Assembly: GCA_002431355.1 (NCBI GenBank) | Contig: DJEQ01000105.1 | Location: forward strand, 3,966 to 10,389 | Length of the DNA: 6,424 bases | Direction of reading: 5' to 3' | DNA from: Oribacterium sp. UBA5894 | GTDB taxonomy: Bacteria > Bacillota > Clostridia > Lachnospirales > Lachnospiraceae | Part shown: in pieces, positions 1 to 6,252 of the stretch | How positions within the stretch are numbered: position 1 is the first letter of the stretch | Layout: every line of letters starts with the position of its first letter | The notes under the pieces: model-generated | Told to the model about the DNA's origin: nothing | What the model saw: only the letters and a program-made list of their open reading frames with translations | Database searches by the model: none | Position numbers and translations under genes: made by a program

Positions 1-395
1 TCCTGAATGCGCGCCGCATGCTCCATGCTGATGACGGCGCGGGTCACCCCACGTTTTTTCGCTTCAATCGCCACCTTCGGGTCCGCCATGAAGCAACGCG
101 TGTCGCCACCGAGTGCGCTGAGCGCCTGCTTTCGGATCCCGGCGCGCGCCATCTCGGTGTCTGTCACCACGAGGGCCCCGGCTGCGAGTGCCGCCCGCAT
201 CTTCTCCACGGCGTGATCGGAAAACTGCAGATTCTCTGCATAGTCAAAATCTGCGGAGGTGTGAATGCAGCGCCGAATGATCGGGGCCTCCATCGGATCC
301 AGGTGGATGTGCCGATGTTCCAGCTCCGCCTGAATCAGCGCCATGGACTGCCGCTCAATGTCCTTCGGCTCGATATGTTCCAGTTTGATTTCCAC
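1..395 (-). CDS. cbiC: Cobalt-precorrin-8 methylmutase CbiC (partial, 3' end beyond window)
   Basis: CbiC moves the C-11 methyl group to C-12, turning (cobalt-)precorrin-8 into (cobalt-)cobyrinic/hydrogenobyrinic acid in corrin-ring synthesis. Reading the minus strand from a GTG at 395 gives 131 codons with clear family motifs: IERQS near residues 13-17, the RRCIHTSADFDYAENL block at 41-56, and VTDTEMARAGI at 77-87. His45 in IHTSADF lines up with the catalytic histidine known from CobH/CbiC. The later DPKVA and GVTRAVISM segments also fit the family. Full-length members are about 210 residues, so roughly the last 80 are missing off the left edge. GTG is chosen because an in-frame TAG lies at 420-422, no ATG lies between, and AAAGGAG sits 6 bases upstream. 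The first in-frame ATG (residue 18) would cut conserved sequence. CobH of the aerobic route is homologous; the CbiB/CbiP neighbours and likely Firmicute host favour the anaerobic enzyme. It follows btuR after 106 bases and is probably co-transcribed. Confidence 0.93.
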   Translation of the reverse strand, partial: MEIKLEHIEPKDIERQSMALIQAELEHRHIHLDPMEAPIIRRCIHTSADFDYAENLQFSDHAVEKMRAALAAGALVVTDTEMARAGIRKQALSALGGDTRCFMADPKVAIEAKKRGVTRAVISMEHAARIQ

Positions 396-401
396 GCCGT
401 G

Positions 402-408
402 CTCCTTT
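402..408 (-). promoter_or_regulatory. Ribosome binding site fixing the GTG start of cbiC
   Basis: The minus strand reads AAAGGAG, then 6 bases, then GTG at 395. With the in-frame stop at 420-422 this identifies a non-ATG start that ATG-only gene calling would miss. Confidence 0.8.
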
Positions 409-501
409 CTCGCTTCCTTCTATACGCCTCGATGCCGCCATGCAGATTCTGTTCATCCCGTGCGTTCCTCTTTATTTCGCTTTTCAGCGGATCCCTCGTC
501 C

Positions 502-1104
502 CTACTTTTCCACCCCGACACGGGCCCTGGTCCCATGATCATAGGGATGCTTTTCCTTTTCCATATGGGTAATGTAGTCGGCCATGGAACGGATCGTCAC
601 ATCCGGGTTTCGTCCCGTCAGAATCACCTCGATGTTTTCCGGAATCTTGAGCAGAAAATCGTGTACGAGCTCCCGGTCGAGAAGATCGGCATTCAGCGCA
701 TCCAGAATTTCGTCAAACACGAACAGGCCTCGAATCTCCGGCTGCGCCGGTTCCTGCTTCACCACACTGATCTTCGCCTTCCGCGCCCGTGCGGCCTCCT
801 GTCGCCGTGGCTCCGCCTGCAGCGTAAGATCCATGATATGCACTGCGCGGCAGAACAGCCCATCGGCTTCCTTTCGTGTTTTTTTCTTCTCCTCCTCCGT
901 CATCCGGAAGGTAAAGCCGAAGCAATGCTCCGGCAGCAGCACGAGCACCCCGGGGATTTTTTCCAGCGTACTGATTTCTCCCGACATGCCATCCTTTAAA
1001 AACTGGCAGAAGACCACAGGCACACGATGCCCGGCCGCACGCACGGCGGCCCCGATGGCGGCTGTCGTCTTCCCTTTTCCATTGCCGTGGTAGATTTCAA
1101 TCAT
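502..1104 (-). CDS. btuR: Cob(I)alamin (corrinoid) adenosyltransferase, BtuR/CobA/CobO type
   Basis: A cytosolic ATP:corrinoid adenosyltransferase that transfers the 5'-deoxyadenosyl group of ATP to reduced Co(I) corrinoids, giving the adenosylated intermediates used by CbiP and CbiB. The 200-residue product has the family P-loop GNGKGKTT at residues 7-14, a QFLKDG segment at 34-39, a Walker-B-like FVFDEI at 128-133, the TGRNP motif at 163-167, ADYITHM at 175-181, and the C-terminal KHPYD...ARVGVE signature at 185-199. Most family members are about 170-200 residues. Here residues about 97-124 form a charged Arg/Ala/Lys/Glu/Pro-rich stretch just before the Walker B strand that I believe is an extra loop. 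The ATG overlaps the TGA of the upstream fusion gene by 4 bases (ATGA), suggesting translational coupling; its own ribosome site is weak (GGGAAAAGAG). It ends with TAG at 502-504. PduO and EutT adenosyltransferases are unrelated folds and can be excluded. Confidence 0.95.
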   Translation of the reverse strand: MIEIYHGNGKGKTTAAIGAAVRAAGHRVPVVFCQFLKDGMSGEISTLEKIPGVLVLLPEHCFGFTFRMTEEEKKKTRKEADGLFCRAVHIMDLTLQAEPRRQEAARARKAKISVVKQEPAQPEIRGLFVFDEILDALNADLLDRELVHDFLLKIPENIEVILTGRNPDVTIRSMADYITHMEKEKHPYDHGTRARVGVEK

Positions 1105-4100
1105 GCTCTTTTCCCGCTGCCTTTTCCAAACGTCATTTCATAGATTTTTTCGAGGTCGAGCGACGCTCGAAGCGCCTGGCTCAGCTTCTGAAACTGTACT
1201 TCCTTGAATGCTTCATAGTTTACGACCTCACGCCCCTCCGGGTCAATGCCTTTCCGTCGACAGGCCTCGTCGATGAAGCTCTTCCGCAGCCGGTCCTGAT
1301 CGAAAAAGCCATGTACGTAGGTGCCGAAGACATTGGCCTCCTGTGCATAGCGGCAGGAGATGCCCGTCCTTTCCATGGTCGTGCGCCCCATGTGGATCTC
1401 ATAGCCGATGGCCTGCAGCCCATTCAGCGCGGCGAAATCGCCCTTCAGTCCCTCCAGCGTGAGCTCCGTCTGCGTTCGTGCCTTTTCCGCCTCAAATTCA
1501 GTATGAATCGGCAGGAGTCCGAGGCCCCGGGCATGGGCGCCCGTCGGGCCTTCCACACCCTCCAGGTCGATCACATCACGTCCCAGCATCTGGAAGCCGC
1601 CGCAGATGCCGAGGATCCAGGTTCCCTTCGCGTGCTTCTGCAGAATCTTCGCCTCCAGGCCCGTGCTTCGAAGCCAGTCGAGGTCCCGAATCGTACTCTT
1701 CGTTCCCGGCAGGATGAGGACATCCGGGTCCCCAAGCTCATGCACGCTCGAGACATAACGGACGGAAACGTTCGGCTCGGTCGCGAGTGCCGTAAAGTCT
1801 GTAAAATTACTGATGCGTGGAAGACGGATCACGGCGATATCGAGGCCCTCGGTAGCCGCCTGCTTCTCGAGTGCCGTGGACAGAGAATCCTCGTCCTCGA
1901 GTGCCACATCGAGGTAGGGCACCACGCCGAGCACCGGTTTTCCGCTCCGCTCCTCCAGGATCTCGAGGCCTGGGTCCAGGATGGTCTTGTCTCCACGGAA
2001 TTTATTGATGAGGAGACCCTGAATGCGCGCCCGCTCCTCCGGCTCCAGCAGCTCGATCGTGCCGAGGAGCTGGGCAAACACGCCGCCGCGGTCAATGTCT
2101 CCGACGAGCAGTACTGGCGCATCCGCGATTGCGGCCATACCCATGTTCACGAGATCATCCTCGCGGAGATTCACCTCGGCTGGGCTTCCAGCTCCCTCGA
2201 TCACTATGATGTCATACTCTGAAGCAAGCGACGCATACGTTTCCCGTACCATCGGAAGCAGGGCCTTTTTGTTTCGATAGTACTCCCGGGCGGTCATATT
2301 GCCCTGCGCCACGCCACGCACGATGACCTGCGAGCCGACATCCGTCGTCGGCTTGAGAAGAATCGGATTCATCCGTACGTCCGGGGCAATGCCGGCGGCC
2401 TCCGCCTGCACGACCTGCGCACGCCCCATCTCGAGGCCATCCTCCGTGATGAAGCTGTTGAGCGCCATGTTCTGCGCCTTAAACGGAGCGACGCGGTAGC
2501 CATCCTCGTGAAAGATGCGGCAGAGGCCGGCCACGAGGAGACTCTTCCCGGCATTCGACATCGTGCCCTGCACCATGATCGCATGCGCACGCCCCTCCGT
2601 TTTCCTGGACACCGAGACGCGGTCCGTGCGCAGCGGGTGTACTGGAGCAGCAGGCGTGGGTACCTGCTCTGGAAGCGCCGACATGATGCTGCATTCCTGG
2701 GTGAACGCGCGCACTGTGCGCACAGACTGCGCTCCCGAAAGCCGCTGCCAGCGCCGTACAAGCTCCAGATTCTCTGCATGTGTTCGCACGCAGATACGGT
2801 AATAGCGATCATCCAGGCCATCATAGTTCCCACAGGCACGGATCAAGACACCCTCTTCAAGGAGAAGTGCCTTCAGATCCACGCTTTCCTCTGTCGGACA
2901 GGCGCTCTCCCTCGACAGGTGTTCCGAAGTCTCTTTCGCCTCCTGTTCCATCCTCTCTGCCGCGCGCTCTCTCCGAAGCTTTCCAGAGATCCGAAACAGA
3001 ATAAAATTCGCATCCGATTCCGGCGCATAAACCTTCTCGACATACGGGAGCGTCGGAAGCACGCGAACGAGAAAGGCCCGCTCCTCGTGCACCACTGTGC
3101 ATGTTTTTTCGACGAAGTTTTCCTCTTGAAGGGCTGCAACCCCGGCGCGCTGTGCCGGAAGATTGATCTCCCATGGAGTCATCGTCGCCTGCACACTTGC
3201 CGTAAGCTCCTTCGCTCGCGTCAGCATGTAGCCGAGGCGTAAGCCCGGCATGCCATAGATTTTTGTGAAGGCACGCAGCACCACGAGGTGTTCGAAATCC
3301 GAAAGGAAGGGGATCATGCTGGCGGCATGCTCGTCGGAATACGTGGTGGCCGCAGGCACCGCACCACGCCCTGTGGATATGCGCTGGTCAGCCACTACAG
3401 ATTCCTGCGTTCCTGCCATAGTGACATCCGAACGAAGAAACGGAAGGAAGCACTCATCCACGATGAGATAGAGGCTCCGCTCCTCACAGGCCATCGCGAT
3501 GCGATGAAGGCGCTCCGAGGGAATCCCGTTTCCATCCGGATTATTCGGATTACATAAAAAAACCGCGGAGCCCACAGGTGCCGCCTCAATGCCACGAAGG
3601 AACGCCTCCTCTACGACATCGGTAAAGGCGAAGTCGTCCGCCTCCGAGAGATGGATCGGGCAGAGCTCTGCCCCCACTCGTCGAGCCGCCACACTGTACT
3701 CTGCAAAGGCAGGTGCCGTTACAAGCACCCGTGCTGGGCGAAGCACCTGCATCAGGCGGTAGATAAGGTCCGCCGCGCCATTTCCGAAGGTGATCCACTC
3801 GGGCTGTACGATATTCATTGGGTTCGTACGCGTAGACGCCACGTCCATTCCTGCACCAGCGCTGGTTGTTGCAGGCCGTACGTTTGTGTCGGCATGGACT
3901 TCTGAGGCAGGCTCAGCGGACCATTTCTTATTTATAAACGAAACCACGGCGTCCCGGAGCTCCTCGACCTTCCAGTCCGGATAGGCCGTGCTCTCGTCGA
4001 CGCCGTGCTTCGCCGCTTCGGATGCGCTCTTCGGCATACCGAGCGGATTAATATTGACAGAATAATCAAGGTCGATCCTGCGGCGATAGACATCGCCGCC

Positions 4101-4157
4101 ATGCAGATAGTTCATTGTCGTCTCCATCGTGCGCTGCTCCGGTTTCTCCTCGTCCAT
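1101..4157 (-). CDS. Fusion: threonine-phosphate decarboxylase (CobD) + cobyric acid synthase (CbiP/CobQ)
   Basis: One uninterrupted 1018-residue frame with two enzymes. Residues about 15-472 are a PLP-dependent, class I aminotransferase-fold CobD domain (L-threonine O-3-phosphate to (R)-1-amino-2-propanol O-2-phosphate). It shows LHGGDVYRR (18-27), DYSVNINPLG (31-40), FGNGAADLIYR (124-134), NPNNPDG (203-209), VDECFLPF (233-240), the likely PLP lysine K299 in AFTKIYGMPGLRLGY, and a C-terminal R458 in ICVRTH. Residues about 525-1018 are CbiP/CobQ, the glutamine- and ATP-dependent amidase giving adenosylcobyric acid: P-loop-like GTMSNAGKS (531-539), APFKAQNMALNS (557-568), EGAGSPAEVNL (654-664), VGDIDRGGVFAQLLG (685-699), then a glutamine amidotransferase part with nucleophile C852 in GICGGFQMLG, GYEIHMG (918-924) and H949 in GTYVHGFFD. 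A Pro/Ala-rich linker lies near 475-525. The CobD half carries three probable extra loops (about 79-118, 244-285, 393-425). The start is uncertain: ATGs at 4157, 4127 and 4115 are in frame, and 4115 has GGAG 6 bases upstream and places HGGDVYR where the family usually begins. A histidinol-phosphate aminotransferase role for the N-terminal half is possible from homology but unlikely in this context. Confidence 0.95.
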   Translation of the reverse strand: MDEEKPEQRTMETTMNYLHGGDVYRRRIDLDYSVNINPLGMPKSASEAAKHGVDESTAYPDWKVEELRDAVVSFINKKWSAEPASEVHADTNVRPATTSAGAGMDVASTRTNPMNIVQPEWITFGNGAADLIYRLMQVLRPARVLVTAPAFAEYSVAARRVGAELCPIHLSEADDFAFTDVVEEAFLRGIEAAPVGSAVFLCNPNNPDGNGIPSERLHRIAMACEERSLYLIVDECFLPFLRSDVTMAGTQESVVADQRISTGRGAVPAATTYSDEHAASMIPFLSDFEHLVVLRAFTKIYGMPGLRLGYMLTRAKELTASVQATMTPWEINLPAQRAGVAALQEENFVEKTCTVVHEERAFLVRVLPTLPYVEKVYAPESDANFILFRISGKLRRERAAERMEQEAKETSEHLSRESACPTEESVDLKALLLEEGVLIRACGNYDGLDDRYYRICVRTHAENLELVRRWQRLSGAQSVRTVRAFTQECSIMSALPEQVPTPAAPVHPLRTDRVSVSRKTEGRAHAIMVQGTMSNAGKSLLVAGLCRIFHEDGYRVAPFKAQNMALNSFITEDGLEMGRAQVVQAEAAGIAPDVRMNPILLKPTTDVGSQVIVRGVAQGNMTAREYYRNKKALLPMVRETYASLASEYDIIVIEGAGSPAEVNLREDDLVNMGMAAIADAPVLLVGDIDRGGVFAQLLGTIELLEPEERARIQGLLINKFRGDKTILDPGLEILEERSGKPVLGVVPYLDVALEDEDSLSTALEKQAATEGLDIAVIRLPRISNFTDFTALATEPNVSVRYVSSVHELGDPDVLILPGTKSTIRDLDWLRSTGLEAKILQKHAKGTWILGICGGFQMLGRDVIDLEGVEGPTGAHARGLGLLPIHTEFEAEKARTQTELTLEGLKGDFAALNGLQAIGYEIHMGRTTMERTGISCRYAQEANVFGTYVHGFFDQDRLRKSFIDEACRRKGIDPEGREVVNYEAFKEVQFQKLSQALRASLDLEKIYEMTFGKGSGKRA

Positions 4158-4240
4158 ACGTTTCCCCGTAGCTCCCGAAAGGCCCGCGCTCCATTGTCTC
4201 TCACCGACGCATATTCTACAGCCGTGTCTTTTTCCGTGCC

Positions 4241-5236
4241 TTAGATCCAGCCGGTATACAGCATCACCGTCCGCATGATCATGATGCCAACCACATAGAT
4301 CATGAACACACTGAGGTACATGACGCGGTTCGCCGTTTCAATGTCCTCCGGCGTGATGTCTCGCTTTCGATCACCGATCGTCGGCTTATGCACGAGCTTT
4401 CCGAAGTAATATGCATCCCCGAGGAGCTCCACACCGAGGGCTCCGGCCATGGCCGCCTCCGTCTGACCAGAATTCGGGCTCGTGGACTTTCGGGCATCCC
4501 GATGCCAGATACGGAAGGCTCCCTTCCAATCAAGGCCCAGAAACATCGCCGCAAGGCACATGAACAGTGCTGAAATACGGGATGGGATGAAATTGCAAAG
4601 ATCATCAAGGCGTGCGGCAGCGGTACCGAAGTACTGATACTGATCATTCTTATAGCCGATCATCGAGTCCATCGTATTCACAGTCTTATAGAACCAGCCA
4701 CCGGCCACACCGAAGATCATCATGAAAAGGAGCGGTGCCACGACACCATCGGAAGCGTTTTCTGCTACTGTCTCGACCGCCGCCTTTGTCACGCCGCCTG
4801 CATTGAGCCGCTTCGTGTCACGCCCGACGATCATGGAAACTGCTTCGCGTGCCTCCTTCAGATTCTTTCGCTTCAGTGCCTCATACACCTTCATGGACTC
4901 CTTCTTCAGCTGCTTCATCGCAAGCATCTGATACGCCAGGAAGGCATCGATCGCCCAGGTCAGGGTCTCACCGAACATCGTCGCAATCTGATGGATAATG
5001 AGTGGGATAGCGGTAAACACCACGAGCATCACGATCACGAGAATCGCGCCCGCAAGCTGCTTCCTTCCCCTGTCCTCCTCGGGTGCATCCGAAAGATGAA
5101 ATAGGTGTCGAAGAAATTTCTCCAGTCCCTCAATGCCACGCCCCATCGCCATCACCGGATGAAACCAGTTGTGAGGGTCGCCGAAAACCAGGTCCACAAT
5201 CAGGGCCATGATCAGTATCATGATGCGCTCGTACAT
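4241..5236 (-). CDS. cbiB: Adenosylcobinamide-phosphate synthase CbiB
   Basis: An integral membrane enzyme that condenses adenosylcobyric acid with aminopropanol phosphate to make adenosylcobinamide phosphate. The 331-residue product has the expected order of CbiB motifs: LIVDLVFGDPHNWFHPV (12-28), VGRDT (137-141), ETVAENASDGVVAPLLF (155-171), NTMDSMIGYKND (187-198), FGTAAARLDD (203-212), IPSRISA (217-223) and the SPNSGQTEAAMAGALGV loop (253-269). Hydrophobic membrane segments lie near residues 4-18, 61-82, 164-182, 220-235 and 305-322. The frame is open to an ATG at 5299, but the start at 5236 is preferred: GGGAGAG lies 5 bases upstream, the protein then begins in the usual way just before the DLVFGDP motif, and an extended -10 promoter overlaps the longer reading. 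The length suits the family (about 310-330). It lies 83 bases upstream of the CobD-CbiP fusion, whose two products are exactly its two substrates. CobD is the name of this protein in the aerobic-pathway nomenclature. Confidence 0.96.
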   Translation of the reverse strand: MYERIMILIMALIVDLVFGDPHNWFHPVMAMGRGIEGLEKFLRHLFHLSDAPEEDRGRKQLAGAILVIVMLVVFTAIPLIIHQIATMFGETLTWAIDAFLAYQMLAMKQLKKESMKVYEALKRKNLKEAREAVSMIVGRDTKRLNAGGVTKAAVETVAENASDGVVAPLLFMMIFGVAGGWFYKTVNTMDSMIGYKNDQYQYFGTAAARLDDLCNFIPSRISALFMCLAAMFLGLDWKGAFRIWHRDARKSTSPNSGQTEAAMAGALGVELLGDAYYFGKLVHKPTIGDRKRDITPEDIETANRVMYLSVFMIYVVGIMIMRTVMLYTGWI

Positions 5237-5241
5237 GCCTA

Positions 5242-5248
5242 CTCTCCC
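5242..5248 (-). promoter_or_regulatory. Ribosome binding site deciding the cbiB start
   Basis: The minus strand reads GGGAGAG, a 5-base spacer TAGGC, then ATG at 5236. The alternative ATG at 5299 would add 21 residues lacking family resemblance. Confidence 0.8.
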
Positions 5249-5267
5249 AAAAACAGAAATTGGAATT

Positions 5268-5276
5268 ATTGTAGCA
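5268..5276 (-). promoter_or_regulatory. Putative extended -10 promoter for the cobalamin genes
   Basis: The minus strand reads TGCTACAAT, a TGn extended -10 followed by TACAAT (5 of 6 to the sigma-A consensus TATAAT). Transcription would begin near 5260, giving a leader of about 25 bases before the cbiB ATG. The -35 region is weak: TTCCGT lies 17 bases upstream and shares only its TT with TTGACA, as is common for extended -10 promoters. The leader is too short for a cobalamin riboswitch, so no B12 control element is evident here. Confidence 0.5.
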
Positions 5277-5333
5277 TAAACGGAAGCAGAACGGAACACA
5301 CATAGGGAGGGTCGAGGTTCCTGAGATCAATGT

Positions 5334-6239
5334 TTATTCCGTCTCAAATCCAACCATCACGGAGCCCGGCTCGGCATAATAGCAGCAGAGCGCCCGTTCC
5401 TTTTGAATCACAACCGGAATATTTCCGAAGGCCTCATTCATCCGGGTCTTCAGATTCTGTGCACCTTCCTCGTTCTGATTATGCGCGAGGATGACTCTTC
5501 CACCCCGGTAGCCGCAGTTTTCCATCGCATCGAGGATGAGCGCCCAGGCTTTTTTATCACCCCGGCACTTTCCCTTTACCTCCAGTGTACCTGCCTCACT
5601 GGCTGTGCCTACAAGGCGAATACCCATGAGGCCAATGCCTTTTGCAATGAGTGGATGGATCCGCCCGTTTTTTGCGAAATTCTCTACGGAAGCAAGCGAA
5701 AAATACAGATGTGTTTTCTGCTGATACACCTTCAGCTCCTGGTCGATCTGCTCAGGCGCCTTCCCGGAAAGAATCAGCTCCCGCGCCTTTTCAACGAGCA
5801 GCACCATCTCCGGTCCCGTCGAGCGAGAATCGATCACATACACCTTCGCACCCGGATGTTCTGCTTCATAGCTTTCCCCTGCGATCACCGCGCTGTTATA
5901 GGTACCAGACATTGCACTTGTTAACGTGAAGCAGAAAATCACATCGGCATCCCCGAACGCCTCTACCCACTCTCCTGGGCTCGGTGCCGCCGTTGTGGTC
6001 TTTCCTTTATACTCTTTCAATGCCTTCTGAAATGCCTTGAGATCGAGTACCGCGGTATCCGCAATATCCTGATCCCCCAGCATGATATGCACCGGCACAC
6101 TGGCGAACGCAAGCTCTGTTCCTTCTGTTACACCTGCAGGTTCTCCTTTTTCCCGTACGGTTGTATTTGCAGCTTTTACCTCCGTCAGATCCTGCAAATT
6201 CGCGGATGAATCCGCCACAATTTTCATTTTCATTTTCAT
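5334..6239 (-). CDS. DegV family protein (fatty-acid-binding, EDD fold)
   Basis: DegV proteins bind a fatty acid between two domains; in Firmicutes, relatives called FakB present the fatty acid to the kinase FakA for phosphorylation and entry into phospholipid synthesis. Whether this one does so is inference. The 301-residue product starts MKMKMKIVADSSANL, the family N terminus, followed by VPVHIMLGDQ (48-57), TTAAPSP (82-88), TLTSAMSGTYNSA (105-117), VYVIDSRSTG (133-142), LASVENFAKNGRI (182-194) and the C-terminal YYAEPGSVMVGFE (287-299). Length is slightly above the usual 280-290, with a possible insertion near residues 18-45 where the family normally has a short link to the VPVHI strand. 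The start at 6239 is chosen over 6254 because GGGAGG lies 7 bases before it, whereas 6254 has AGAGG directly abutting the ATG. It lies 97 bases upstream of cbiB and has no obvious link to B12 synthesis. Exact ligand and partner kinase are not visible here. Confidence 0.9.
   Translation of the reverse strand: MKMKMKIVADSSANLQDLTEVKAANTTVREKGEPAGVTEGTELAFASVPVHIMLGDQDIADTAVLDLKAFQKALKEYKGKTTTAAPSPGEWVEAFGDADVIFCFTLTSAMSGTYNSAVIAGESYEAEHPGAKVYVIDSRSTGPEMVLLVEKARELILSGKAPEQIDQELKVYQQKTHLYFSLASVENFAKNGRIHPLIAKGIGLMGIRLVGTASEAGTLEVKGKCRGDKKAWALILDAMENCGYRGGRVILAHNQNEEGAQNLKTRMNEAFGNIPVVIQKERALCCYYAEPGSVMVGFETE
6222..6239 (-). repeat. Triple ATGAAA repeat at the degV start
   Basis: The minus strand holds three tandem ATGAAA hexamers, coding MKMKMK at the N terminus and offering three in-frame start codons (6239, 6233, 6227). 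The unit is a multiple of three, so gain or loss of a copy would change length and spacing to the ribosome site, not the frame. Confidence 0.85.
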
Positions 6240-6246
6240 TTCCTTC

Positions 6247-6252
6247 CCTCCC
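6247..6252 (-). promoter_or_regulatory. Ribosome binding site deciding the degV start
   Basis: GGGAGG on the minus strand is followed by a 7-base purine spacer and the ATG at 6239. It overlaps the alternative ATG at 6254, which argues against that longer start. Confidence 0.75.

Noticed and set aside
345..456. Short minus-strand frame from an ATG at 456 overlapping the cbiC start
   Set aside because: About 36 codons, no clear ribosome site, and it runs out of frame through the conserved beginning of cbiC.
468..500. Possible terminator after btuR
   Set aside because: The minus strand can form CGCT-GAAA-AGCG, only four base pairs, with no following T-run; too weak to call.
18..572. Plus-strand open frame of 184 codons
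   Set aside because: It is antisense to cbiC and the cbiC-btuR gap. The minus strand encodes clear CbiC motifs from a GTG start.
343..999. Plus-strand open frame of 218 codons
   Set aside because: It lies antisense to btuR, whose P-loop, TGRNP and KHPYD motifs are unmistakable.
1311..2222. Plus-strand open frame of 303 codons
   Set aside because: It is antisense to the conserved CbiP domain, has no recognisable motifs and is rich in His/Arg/Leu as expected from reverse reading of GC-biased codons.
2508..3242. Plus-strand open frame of 244 codons
   Set aside because: It is antisense to the linker and the CobD C-terminal part; composition is shadow-like and no family is recognisable.
4158..4240. 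Possible small gene or riboswitch between cbiB and the fusion gene
   Set aside because: At 83 bases it is too short for a cobalamin riboswitch, and I found no convincing start with a ribosome site, promoter pair or stable hairpin.
5292..5324. Possible terminator hairpin between degV and cbiB
   Set aside because: GGAAC and GTTCC could pair across a 19-base loop, but the five-pair stem is weak and no T-tract follows.
5403..5924. Plus-strand open frame of 173 codons
   Set aside because: It is antisense to the DegV-family gene and shows no motifs.
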